NCBI GenBank assembly: GCA_050186825.1
Contig: JBFWYD010000062.1
Location: forward strand, 3,042 to 67,041
Direction of reading: 5' to 3'
DNA length: 64,000 bases
Origin: NORP233 sp050186825
GTDB taxonomy: Bacteria; Planctomycetota; J058
Numbering within the stretch: the first letter of the stretch is position 1; each line of letters opens with the position of its first letter. The notes under the pieces were generated by a model. That model searched no databases, was not told the origin of the DNA, and was given only the letters and a program-made list of their open reading frames with translations. The position numbers and the translations under genes are program-made. Below, one piece after another: positions 7,227 to 15,191 of this stretch.

Positions 7227-9194
7227 GTGAACGAGGCCCGCCGCGAACAGCTGCTGGAGCTCGCCCTCGCGGCGACGGTCGGACTGCTGCTGCTCCACCC
7301 GGGCCTGAGCGGGGACGCGCTGCGGGCGGCGGGCGCGCTGGCGGCGGGCGCGCTGCTCGCGCTGCACGGGCGCCTGAGCCAGCGGTCCGGCCTCGCGGGC
7401 CTGGGGACCAAGGCCGCCCTGGGCGCGGGCTTGGTCGTGGCGCTCTGGGCCGGGCTCCAGCTCGCGCCGCTGCCCCGCGGCGCGGTCTCGGCGTTGGCGC
7501 CTGGGACCGCCGCCCTCTACGCGGCGGATGAGGCCGCGAGCGGCGCCGAGCCCCTGGCCCGGCCGCTCTCGCTCGCGCCCGTGACCACCGCCCGCTGTGC
7601 GCTGCTGGCCCTGGCCTGCCTGGCGCTCCTGCCCGTGGCCCGGGCGCGGCGCGGCGAGCGCCTGGCGCTCTGCTTCGCGCTCGTGGGCGGCCTCCTGGCG
7701 CTGGCCTCGCTGGCCTCGCTAGCGCTCCAGCAGGACCGCAGCCAGTGGGCCCTGCGCGCGCGCTGGCCGCTCGTGAACCCGAACCACCTCGCGGCCACGC
7801 TGACCCTCTGCCTCGGGCTCGGGCTGGGGGTCGCGCTCTCGCGCGCGGCGCCGCGCCTGCGCGGGCTGGCGGCGCTCGCGACGGCGCTGTGCGTGGTGGG
7901 GCTCGTCGCGACCCGCTCGCGCGCGGGGGTGGCCTGCGCGGCCCTGACCGCGCTCGCGGCGCTGGCGCTGGCGGGCCTCGGCTCGCGGCGGCGCCTGGGA
8001 GCGGGGCTCCTGGCCGTAGCGGCGCTCGCGGGCGGCGTCGCGCTCTCGGACCCGGAGCCGCTGCGCGAGCGGTTGGGAGCGGAGCGAGCGGCCGCCGAAG
8101 GGAAGGGCGCGGCCGGGATCAGCCTCCAGGGCCGCGCCGAGAGCTGGGCCCTGGCGCTCGGGATCGCGCGCGGGGCGCCGCTGGCCGGGGCCGGGCTGGG
8201 GACCTTCGACGAGGTCTCCCCCGCCTTCCTCGACCCCACGATCCAGCGCTGGACGCGCCCCGGCGCCGCGCACTGCGACTACCTCGAGCTCGCGGCCGGG
8301 GTGGGCTGGCCGGTCACCTGCGTCGCCCTGGTCGCGCTCGCGCTCGCGCTCGCGGCCGCGGCCCGGGGCGCGCTCGCGGCCGAGGGCACGCCGCGCGCGG
8401 TCGCGGCCGGCGCGCTGGCGGGGCTCGGGGGCGTGCTCGCCCACTCGGCCGTGGACTTCCCGCTCCACAACCCCGGCCCGGCCGCCCTGGCCGTGGTCGC
8501 CCTGGCCGTCGCCCTCGGGCCGCTGGCCCGCGACGAGGAGCCGCGCCCGGCGCGCAGGCGGGCGACCGTGGCGCTCGGGGCGCTGCTCGCGCTCGCAGGC
8601 GCGCTCTGGCTGTGGGTCGCGGCGCGCGAGCAGCAGGCCGAGGAGGCCTTCGCGCGGATCGCGGGCGTGCGGGCGGCGCTGCGTCCCACCCAGGCCGAGC
8701 GCATGCTCCCGACCCTGCGCGCGGCCGCGCTCCCGCTCGCGCGCGCGCGGACCCACGCGCTCCTGGCGCAGGCGCTGGTGGTCGGGGCGGCGCCGGGCAG
8801 CCCGGCCTGCGCCGAGGCGCTGGCCACCACGCGCGAGGCGGCGCGGCGCGCGCCCGCCAGCGGGCAGCTCCAGGTGCAGCTGGCCTGGATGCAGCTCCTG
8901 GCCGAGCCCGGCGCCCTCCCGCCCGAGCGCGCCCGCGAGGTGCTCCTGCGCCTCGAGCTCGGCGTGGCCCGGGCGCCGACCTACCCCCAGGTCCTGCGCC
9001 GCGCCGCCCTGACCGCCCTCGAGCTGCTCGTGCGCACGGGCGACCCGCGCGCCCTGGAGCGGGCGGGCGAGTGGCTCCAGCGCTACCTGCTCCAGCGTCC
9101 GGGCGAGCGCCGCGCGCTGCGAGCCGAGCTGGCGAGCTACGCCCCGCGGCTGGGGCGGGCGGCGGACCTGCTGCGCGAGCGGCTGGCGGAGTAG
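7227..9194 (+). CDS. O-antigen ligase / polymerase-like membrane protein
   Basis: Polytopic inner-membrane protein of 655 aa in the Wzy/WaaL-like family, which joins or polymerises lipid-linked glycans on the outer face of the inner membrane. About 11 hydrophobic segments cover residues 1-450. Diagnostic motifs are WPLVNPNHLAATL, TRSRAG, GRAESW, GLGTFDEVSP, AHCDYLELAAGVGWP and HSAVDFPLHNP. The C-terminal 200 residues are helical and TPR-like, as in several bacterial O-antigen ligase family members. The GTG start is chosen because the encoded N-terminus leads directly into the first helix and a TACCTT element precedes it. No glycosyltransferases are adjacent, so the substrate is unknown. Confidence 0.85.
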   Translation: MNEARREQLLELALAATVGLLLLHPGLSGDALRAAGALAAGALLALHGRLSQRSGLAGLGTKAALGAGLVVALWAGLQLAPLPRGAVSALAPGTAALYAADEAASGAEPLARPLSLAPVTTARCALLALACLALLPVARARRGERLALCFALVGGLLALASLASLALQQDRSQWALRARWPLVNPNHLAATLTLCLGLGLGVALSRAAPRLRGLAALATALCVVGLVATRSRAGVACAALTALAALALAGLGSRRRLGAGLLAVAALAGGVALSDPEPLRERLGAERAAAEGKGAAGISLQGRAESWALALGIARGAPLAGAGLGTFDEVSPAFLDPTIQRWTRPGAAHCDYLELAAGVGWPVTCVALVALALALAAAARGALAAEGTPRAVAAGALAGLGGVLAHSAVDFPLHNPGPAALAVVALAVALGPLARDEEPRPARRRATVALGALLALAGALWLWVAAREQQAEEAFARIAGVRAALRPTQAERMLPTLRAAALPLARARTHALLAQALVVGAAPGSPACAEALATTREAARRAPASGQLQVQLAWMQLLAEPGALPPERAREVLLRLELGVARAPTYPQVLRRAALTALELLVRTGDPRALERAGEWLQRYLLQRPGERRALRAELASYAPRLGRAADLLRERLAE

Positions 9195-9243
9195 GCGAGC
9201 CGACCGCCGAGCCGACCACCCAAGCGGCGGTGAAGCAAGCGGG

Positions 9244-10752
9244 TCAGGCGGGCGCGCGCAGGTTCTCGGCGGCGCGCTCGAGCTTGCGCTGGTCGGCCTC
9301 GTCGAGGCCCTCGAAGGAGAGTCGCGCGCGCGTGCCGCCGTTGCCGGTGCTGCCCTCGAGGTCGGCGACCCGGCCGCGGACCCGGATCGGCTCGAGGAAG
9401 GCCGGGATCTCGATCCGCACCCAGAGCTCGTCCTCGACCTGGAGGGTGGCCGCGCCCTCGTCGTCGTCGTCGAGCAGGAACAGCGCGTGGCGCCGGTCGA
9501 GCATCAGCAGCACGTGCCCCGGGCTGCTCTCGTCGGGGTAGCCGCCGCGGCCCCAGCGGATCGTGCAGTCGCGGATCGAGTAGCGCGCCGAGACCATCCG
9601 CCCGTCGTTCGAGGCCGTCATGCCCGCCGAGCCCGAGCTGGGCATCGGCATCTCGAGGTCGGCCAGGAAGTCCTCCTCCAGCGAGTAGGGGTCGGAGCTC
9701 GGCGCGGGCACCGGGACCACGTCCGAGCCGATCATGATCGCCGAGCCGAAGGTCGGCCCGTCCTCGGAGAGGGCCGGCATGGGCGGCTCGCGGACCTCGT
9801 TGCTCACCAGGCCCACGGGCGGCTCCTCCTCCGCGGGGCTCGAGGTCGTGACTGGGACCGGCGGCGGCCCGTCGTGGGGCTCTTCGAGGAGGTCGTCCTC
9901 CTGGATCGTGGGCAGCTCCAGCACCGAGGGCTTGAGCTTCTTCTGCTTGGCCTTGCGCTTGGCGCGCCGCGAGTCGGAGGTCTCGGGCTTGGTGCGCGAC
10001 TCCGACTTGGGGCGCGACTCCGACTTGGCGCGCGACTCCGACTTGGCGCGCGACTCCGACTTGGTGCGCGACTCCGACTTGGGGCGCGACTCGGTGCGCG
10101 ACTCCGACTTCGGGCGCGACTCGGTGCGCGACTCCGACTTCGGGCGCGCCTGGCGCCCCGAGGCCGCGCGGAGCTGCTGGCTCTCGCCGCGGCTCTGGCT
10201 CGGCTGGCTGGTCTCGCGCAGGCTGTCGGCCGGGCTGATCGCGGCGCCGTCGCCGCCGACCGCGACCGCGCGCGAGATCCGGGCCAGGATCCGCGCGGCC
10301 AGGAAGCAGCTCTCGACGATGGTCTTGATCCCGGTGGTCGGGAGGGTGAGCAGCACGGTGGCCTGGCGGCGCGTGGTCTTGTTGCGCGCGCCGAGCCCGC
10401 CCACCACGAGGACCGTCGCCTCGCGGGCGCGCGCCCGCTCGAGCAGGCGGCGGGTGCCCTTGTCGTTCCCGTCGTGGAGGAAGGCCAGCAGCACGTCCTC
10501 GTCGCAGAGGCGCTCGCCGATCGCCTCCTTGTCGTCGAGGCGCTCGATCGGGAGGTGGTCGAGGTAGTCGCTGGCGATCACCGGCATCAGGCCGTGGAGC
10601 GGGGGCTCGCCTGCCAAGTAGATCGCGCCGGCCTGACAGACCACGGGCGCAGCCAGCGCCTCGCCCATGGTCTTCCAGCGCTCGCCCTTGGCGCGGAGGA
10701 ACTTGCGCATCCTCCGCTGGTCTTCTTCGAGCTTGTCGAGGAACTCGTCCAC
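9244..10752 (-). CDS. SIS-like domain, KSESR repeat linker and PilZ-like domain fusion
   Basis: 502 aa, three parts. Residues 1-165 resemble a SIS sugar-isomerase fold of the GmhA type: an N-terminal helix, VVCQAGAIYLAG, then DEDVLLAFLHDGNDKGT and ATVLVVGGLG in the order of phosphosugar-binding SIS domains, without the usual catalytic His/Glu that I can place. Residues 205-275 are a low-complexity hexapeptide array (KSESRT/A/P). After an acidic Pro-rich linker, residues 385-500 read as a PilZ-type beta-barrel (ARYSIRDCTIRWGRGG, ELWVRIEIP, RGRVADLEGS), which in other proteins binds c-di-GMP; the RxxxR/DxSxxG signature is not clearly complete. GTG start, no strong ribosome-binding site. Confidence 0.7.
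   Translation of the reverse strand: MDEFLDKLEEDQRRMRKFLRAKGERWKTMGEALAAPVVCQAGAIYLAGEPPLHGLMPVIASDYLDHLPIERLDDKEAIGERLCDEDVLLAFLHDGNDKGTRRLLERARAREATVLVVGGLGARNKTTRRQATVLLTLPTTGIKTIVESCFLAARILARISRAVAVGGDGAAISPADSLRETSQPSQSRGESQQLRAASGRQARPKSESRTESRPKSESRTESRPKSESRTKSESRAKSESRAKSESRPKSESRTKPETSDSRRAKRKAKQKKLKPSVLELPTIQEDDLLEEPHDGPPPVPVTTSSPAEEEPPVGLVSNEVREPPMPALSEDGPTFGSAIMIGSDVVPVPAPSSDPYSLEEDFLADLEMPMPSSGSAGMTASNDGRMVSARYSIRDCTIRWGRGGYPDESSPGHVLLMLDRRHALFLLDDDDEGAATLQVEDELWVRIEIPAFLEPIRVRGRVADLEGSTGNGGTRARLSFEGLDEADQRKLERAAENLRAPA
9991..10150. repeat. 18-bp tandem repeats encoding KSESR(T/A/P)
   Basis: In-frame tandem array of 18-bp units (core gcgcgactccgactt on the plus strand), with shorter 12-bp insertions encoding TES. 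It encodes a Lys/Ser/Glu/Arg linker inside the SIS-PilZ fusion. The units are nearly identical, so the copy number probably varies. Confidence 0.85.
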
Positions 10753-10815
10753 GTGACCGCAGTCCAGCCTAGCCGCTCGAGGGGCCGGATCAAGGCGGTT
10801 CCTGTACCGCCAGCG

Positions 10816-11400
10816 TCAGGAGCCGGGATCGCGCCGGCGCGCGACCACCCGGGCCTCGTGCCGGCCCTCCTCCAGCCAGCCCTCCTCGAGGCGGAGCACC
10901 TCGAGCACGGGGGGGATCAGCGCGGGGAGCTCGCCCTCCTCCAGGAGGAAGCGGGCGGAGGGGCGCGGGTGGCGCTCGAGGTTGCGGCGCGTGGGCTGGC
11001 AGAAGAGGAGGACGCCGCCCGGCGCCAGGGCCCAGGCGATGTCGGGGAACAGGTCGCGCTGGAGGTAGTGGAAGCAGAGCACCACGTCCCAGGGCCCCGC
11101 AGGGGGCGGCTCGCGCTCGAGGTCGCAGGCGACGGTGCGCAGGCGCTGCCCGCCCGCGGCGGCCAGCCGCTCGGCCCGGGCCAGGGCGACCGGAGAGACG
11201 TCGGCCAGGGTCACCTCCAGCCCGCGCGCGGCCAGCCAGAGCGCGTTGCGTCCGTCGCCCCCGGCCAGGTCCAGGGCGCGACCCGCGCCGGGGAGCAGCC
11301 CAGCCGCGAGCTCGAGGAAGCGGGCCGGCGGGCGCGAGGCGGCCCCGAGCTCCGCGTCGAGCTCGCGGTAGCGCGCGTCCCAGCGCTCGCGGTCTTCCAC
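10816..11400 (-). CDS. Class I SAM-dependent methyltransferase
   Basis: 194 aa, the size of TehB/UbiE-like small methyltransferases. Motif I reads ALDLAGGDGRNALWLA, followed by an acidic residue after strand 2 (VTLADVSPVAL), then CDLEREP and WDVVLCFHYLQRDL, and a post-motif GGVLLFCQPTRRNLERHP. The substrate cannot be read from the sequence. The GTG start is strongly supported by AGGAGG six nt upstream. It is divergent from the lipoprotein gene, with 38 nt between the starts. It ends 63 nt from the start of the SIS-PilZ gene and may form a unit with it. Confidence 0.85.
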   Translation of the reverse strand: MEDRERWDARYRELDAELGAASRPPARFLELAAGLLPGAGRALDLAGGDGRNALWLAARGLEVTLADVSPVALARAERLAAAGGQRLRTVACDLEREPPPAGPWDVVLCFHYLQRDLFPDIAWALAPGGVLLFCQPTRRNLERHPRPSARFLLEEGELPALIPPVLEVLRLEEGWLEEGRHEARVVARRRDPGS

Positions 11401-11438
11401 CTCGGCCCTCCTCGCTCTCGGGGTGGCAGAATAGCGCG

Positions 11439-12677
11439 ATGCGAACCCGAGCGTCCCTCGGCGCCGCGCTGCTCGCGCTGGCGCTCACCGCCTGCGCCAG
11501 CGAGGAGCCCGCGATCCCCACCAAGCGCGAGGAGGAGACGCCGGCCCAGCGCCAGGCCCGGCTCGAGGGACTGGCGCGGCAGGCCCGCGCGAAGCTCGAG
11601 GGGCTACGCCCCGAGCTGAAGCTCGGGAAGCTGCCTCCGCTCGAGCTCTGGACCGAGGCCCGCTACGGCGAGTGGCTGGACGAGCGCTGGGGTCAGACCT
11701 GGGGCGAGGCCCAGGCCCGGCTCGAGGCCGACCTGTGGGCCGTGCTCGGGCTGCTGCCGCCCGAGTTCCCCGAGCGCCAGGCGGCCAAGGAGCGGCTGAC
11801 CGCGGACACGCGGGTGTTCTTCGACCAGGTCCAGGGTCGGCTGGTGGTGATCGGCGCGAGCGACCCGCGCCTCGACGAGCTCGTCCACGAGCTCGTCCAC
11901 GCCCAGCAGCGGGAGCGCCCCGCGCTGCTCGCGCTGTCGGGGCGGCTGGAGGCCGCGGGCCTGGCCGCCCACGACGCGACCTGGACGCTCCAGGCCCTGC
12001 TCGAGGGCGAGGCCCTCTGCCTGCAGGGGCTCGCGCGCGGCGCGCCGGAGAAGCCGGTGCAGCTGGCGCAGCGCACGGTGGCGGCCATGCGCTGGCAGCG
12101 CGGCGAGCCGCCCGCCCTGAGCTACCTGTTCAGCGAGCCCTACTTCTTCGGCGTGCAGGCGATCGCCGTGCTGCACCAGCAGGGCGAGTGGAAGGCCGTG
12201 GACCGCGCCCTGGCCGACCCGCCCCTGGCCTCGCGCGAGCTGTTCACCCTGATGCGCGCCGGCTGGGACGGCCCGCCCGCGCGCGATGACCCGCCGCGCC
12301 TGCCCGACCTCAGGGAGCTCCTGGGCGCGGAGCAGGTCCAGGACGTGCAGCTCGGCGAGCGCGTGGCGCAGCTCGTGATCACGCAGCTGAGCGCCACCCA
12401 GCTCGTGACCGCGACCCAGGGCTTCGGCCCCGACCTGGCCCGCGTCTACCGCGGCGGCCCGCTCCTGGGCGAGACCGTGGCGCTGGTGTGGGGCGTCACC
12501 TTCCGCAACGAGGCCGAGGCCGTGCGCTACCAGAACCTGCTCGAGGCCGCGCGCAAGTTCGGCCGCTCCCCCTGGCCGCGCGCGGAGCTGCTCCGCCGCG
12601 GTCGCCAGCTCTGGCTGCTGCTCGGCGTGCCGCCCTCGCGACGCGAGGCCGCGGTCGAGCGGGTGCTGGCCCGGTAG
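11439..12677 (+). CDS. Lipoprotein with HELVH gluzincin-type metallopeptidase motif
   Basis: 412 aa. The N-terminus MRTRASLGAALLALALTACAS ends in a lipobox (LTAC), so the protein is lipidated and exported. A zinc-binding HELVH lies at about 150-154, and an EGEAL helix about 40 residues later can supply the third ligand Glu, the layout of gluzincin peptidases. Otherwise it is helical with no family I can name. ATG 11439 lies 6 nt after CAGAAT, a variant of the TAGAAT/TAGACT element. A small Cys protein follows 8 nt after its stop. Protease activity is inferred from the motif alone. Confidence 0.75.
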   Translation: MRTRASLGAALLALALTACASEEPAIPTKREEETPAQRQARLEGLARQARAKLEGLRPELKLGKLPPLELWTEARYGEWLDERWGQTWGEAQARLEADLWAVLGLLPPEFPERQAAKERLTADTRVFFDQVQGRLVVIGASDPRLDELVHELVHAQQRERPALLALSGRLEAAGLAAHDATWTLQALLEGEALCLQGLARGAPEKPVQLAQRTVAAMRWQRGEPPALSYLFSEPYFFGVQAIAVLHQQGEWKAVDRALADPPLASRELFTLMRAGWDGPPARDDPPRLPDLRELLGAEQVQDVQLGERVAQLVITQLSATQLVTATQGFGPDLARVYRGGPLLGETVALVWGVTFRNEAEAVRYQNLLEAARKFGRSPWPRAELLRRGRQLWLLLGVPPSRREAAVERVLAR

Positions 12678-12685
12678 GAGATGAC

Positions 12686-12874
12686 GTGAAGCTGCGCGAC
12701 GAGGACTTCAAGAAGCTCGAGAACCACTACACGGGCAACTGCTTCGGCTGCGAGCGCTGCGACTTCTACGGGCGCCTGACCCGCGAGCCGCCCGACCCCA
12801 AGGCCGCGGAGGAGTACGCGGCCTACATGCGCGAGCAGCGAGGGGAGGAGCTGCGGCTCCTCCCCTCCGACTGA
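12686..12874 (+). CDS. Small Cys-motif protein, 62 aa
   Basis: Short soluble protein with a compact CFGCERC motif (Cys 19, 22, 25) that could bind a metal or an Fe-S centre with partners. The rest is charged and helical. GTG start with AGGAG about 5 nt upstream. It begins 8 nt after the metallopeptidase stop, so the two form an operon. Its last codons (GEELRLLPS) are written in a perfect 12-bp palindrome that probably also terminates transcription. Function unknown. Confidence 0.65.
   Translation: MKLRDEDFKKLENHYTGNCFGCERCDFYGRLTREPPDPKAAEEYAAYMREQRGEELRLLPSD
12840..12867 (+). terminator. 12-bp perfect hairpin inside the 3' end of a CDS
   Basis: GAGGGGAGGAGC (12840-12851), loop TGCG, GCTCCTCCCCTC (12856-12867). 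The stem ends 4 nt before the TGA (12872-12874) of the small Cys protein, so the terminator is built into coding sequence. It is the strongest short hairpin I noticed in the window. No long T-run follows; a CCCCTTT lies about 20 nt downstream. Confidence 0.7.
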
Positions 12875-12965
12875 CAGCGCTACCCCTTTGATCCGAGAGC
12901 GAGCACTTGCCTCGGGAGGAACACGGAACAGCAACAGCAACCGGGAACAGGAATGGTCGCCGCCG

Positions 12966-14372
12966 TCAGTCCACGTCCCAGGCGGAGTCGATGTCGCTCT
13001 CCCAGTCGCCCTCGTCCTCGTCGAGGTCTTCGGCGTCCCCGTAGGCCTCCTCGTCCGCCTCGAGCTCCTCGTCGCCCTCCTCGTCGCCCTCGCCGCCGAA
13101 GCTGAGGCTGACGTCGAGGTCGAAGTCCGACTCGCTCAGGAGCCCGCCCAGCCCCTCGTGGTCGAGGGCGCCCTTGTCGTAGCGGCGGGTGTCGAAGCGC
13201 TCGGCCCCCGTGAAGATCACCTCGGTGTAGGTGCGGACCTCGACGTCGAGCGGGGGCACCTCCACGTCGCCGTAGGCCTGCTTGAGGCCGCGGTCCTGGA
13301 GCGCCAGGCTCTCGAGCGGGGCGGCGCTGCCCAGGCGGCGCATCTCGGACAGGAGCGCGGCCTTCTCGTCGATGCTCAGCGGGCGCTCGAGCTCGCAGTC
13401 GATGCGCGCCGCGATGGCGTCCAGCTCGGGCAAGGCCTGCTCGGCCAGCTCGGAGAGCTCGAGGTCGAAGCGGCGCCGGAAGAGGGCGGCCAGCCGGCCG
13501 GGCAGGTGGGCCAGGTGGTCGAGGGCGGTGTGCACCTGGCGCAGCTCGACCAGGAACTGGCGCACCTCGCTCAGGTCGCGGGTGTCGGTCAGGCGGCCGG
13601 CCTTCACGCGCAGGCGCGCGGCCAGGTAGGTGAGCAGGCGCCAGATCCGCAGCTCGACCTCCTGGAAGCGCGGGGTGGCCGCGGCGGGGCCGAACTTCTC
13701 GAAGCCGCGGGTCAGCTCCCGGAAGGTGCGGGCGCGGAAGTCCTCGTCCTTCTCGGTGCGCCTGAGCAGCTCGCGGAGCATGCCCACGTAGACGTCGCGG
13801 TTGCTGCGCCCGCTGCTGCCGACCACGGCGAACTTGAAGGGGAAGGGCGAGTCGAGCGCGGGGCAGTAGAGGGTCCCCTCGGGGTCGAGGGCCTGCTTGA
13901 GCCCGACCGCGTTCAGGACGCCGAGCAGGTGCTCACCGTGGGTGGCGAAGTGGCTGAGGTCCTCGAGCCGGAACGCGTAGTCGGTCTCGAGCACGCGGGC
14001 CAGCACGTGCACCGAGGAGGCCCGGCTGCCCTCGAACAGGAACTCGCGCACCCCGCGGGCCTCGGCGAAGCGGTAGCTGACCAGCCGCGGGAGGATCCGC
14101 TGCAGGAGCATCTTGGTCGAGGGCCGCCCCACACCGCCCTCGCGCGCCAGCGCGTTGAACTGCTCGAGCACGGGCGCGAGCCCCTCCTGCCGGTCGAACT
14201 CGTGCAGGAGCAGCGGCAGCGCCCGCGAGAGCTCGGGCGGCAGCACCGGCGAGTCGCCGGGCACGCGATGGACGAGCAGGCAGGGCCCGTGCGCCCCGAG
14301 CTCCGAGCGCTCCTCGAAGCCCCAGCGCTCCTTGGAGGCGGCGAGGGGGAGCGGCGTGGTGGTGGTGGCCAT
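12966..14372 (-). CDS. Hypothetical protein with acidic C-terminal tail, 468 aa
   Basis: Not recognised. Residues 1-200 are mixed alpha/beta with HEFDRQEGLAPVLEQFNAL and several aromatic strands. About 200-340 is helical. The last roughly 55 residues are very acidic (Asp/Glu-rich) and probably disordered. No signal peptide or membrane helix, so it is likely cytoplasmic. ATG 14372 starts the Thr-rich MATTTTPLP; the ribosome-binding site is poor. It ends 92 nt from the convergent small Cys gene, and the gene at 14463 lies upstream on the same strand. Confidence 0.65.
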   Translation of the reverse strand: MATTTTPLPLAASKERWGFEERSELGAHGPCLLVHRVPGDSPVLPPELSRALPLLLHEFDRQEGLAPVLEQFNALAREGGVGRPSTKMLLQRILPRLVSYRFAEARGVREFLFEGSRASSVHVLARVLETDYAFRLEDLSHFATHGEHLLGVLNAVGLKQALDPEGTLYCPALDSPFPFKFAVVGSSGRSNRDVYVGMLRELLRRTEKDEDFRARTFRELTRGFEKFGPAAATPRFQEVELRIWRLLTYLAARLRVKAGRLTDTRDLSEVRQFLVELRQVHTALDHLAHLPGRLAALFRRRFDLELSELAEQALPELDAIAARIDCELERPLSIDEKAALLSEMRRLGSAAPLESLALQDRGLKQAYGDVEVPPLDVEVRTYTEVIFTGAERFDTRRYDKGALDHEGLGGLLSESDFDLDVSLSFGGEGDEEGDEELEADEEAYGDAEDLDEDEGDWESDIDSAWDVD

Positions 14373-14462
14373 GCCGCCATGGTCGCACCAAGGGCCGGGG
14401 CCGCGCCAGTTGGGGTGCGGTGCAGCGACGCCAGGCCGGCGCCGCGCTGGGGGCGCCGCGCG

Positions 14463-14957
14463 CTACGCGCAGACCACGAGCGGCGTGCGGAGCTGCGCGG
14501 CGACGTCGGCCAGCGCGCGCAGGGAGCGGTGGACGGCCTGGGAGCTGGGGGCGATGTCGTCGCGCAGGAGGAGCTCGTCGAGCCGCGCGACGAGCTTGGC
14601 GAGCGGCGACACGTAGCTCTCGCGCCCGTCCGGCAGGTAGACCGTGTGCTCGCCCACGGCGCCCGCGACGACCACCACGTAGCCGATGAGGCCGTCGAGC
14701 ACGGAGTATGGGACCCAGCCTCGGCCGCTCGCCTGCGCCTCGGCGAGCGCGAGGGCCTCCGCCGGGGGCAGCTCGACCGCCTTGCCCTCGGGATCGACCT
14801 CGTAGGCGACGCCGCGCACGACGTCGCGCACGGGCACCCCGGCGGTCCTCGCGAGCGCGCGCAGGGAGAGGAGCACATCGTCCGTCGTGCGCTCGGGGTC
14901 GTCGGGGTCGCGGTCGACGACGTGCGGCACGAAGCCGAGGCCGTAGCAGGCGGTCAT
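14463..14957 (-). CDS. Hypothetical protein, 164 aa
   Basis: Family not recognised. Soluble alpha/beta protein with PDDPERTTDDVLLSLRALA near the N-terminus and a central beta-rich stretch (VLDGLIGYVVVVAGAVGEHT). It has no export signal. ATG start with an AGGA about 8 nt upstream. It lies upstream of the 468-aa gene on the same strand with a 90-nt gap. The phrasing of the protein looks slightly different from its neighbours, but I cannot show transfer. Confidence 0.55.
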   Translation of the reverse strand: MTACYGLGFVPHVVDRDPDDPERTTDDVLLSLRALARTAGVPVRDVVRGVAYEVDPEGKAVELPPAEALALAEAQASGRGWVPYSVLDGLIGYVVVVAGAVGEHTVYLPDGRESYVSPLAKLVARLDELLLRDDIAPSSQAVHRSLRALADVAAQLRTPLVVCA

Positions 14958-15176
14958 GAAGGGATCCTGACGTCCTCGGTGGGATCCAGGCGGCCTGACG
15001 GCGCGGACGATCCGCCGAGGCGCACGACGCGACAGAGGCCCCGATCGGGCCCTAGCCTAGCCTAGCAACACGGGCTCGCGACCCCCCCGCGCTCCCGGCG
15101 CAGGACGCGACGGGCCTGTGGGGCCAGGACGGGACGGCATACATCCGCCAAGTCGGGGAGTAGGCGCGAGAGCGAG

Positions 15177-15191
15177 TAGACTCCGCGCCCC
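15177..15191 (+). promoter_or_regulatory. TAGACT element before the transporter start
   Basis: TAGACT (15177-15182) followed by CCGCGCCCC and then GTG 15192, a spacing of 9 nt. A triple CCTAG repeat lies further upstream at 15051-15065. Confidence 0.45.

Noticed and set aside
9991..10150. Regular 18-bp repeats as a possible CRISPR array
   Set aside because: No unique spacers between units and the array is in frame within a protein gene.
14463..14957. Possible horizontally acquired gene
   Set aside because: The protein wording looks slightly different but there is no mobile element, flanking repeat or clear base-composition break.
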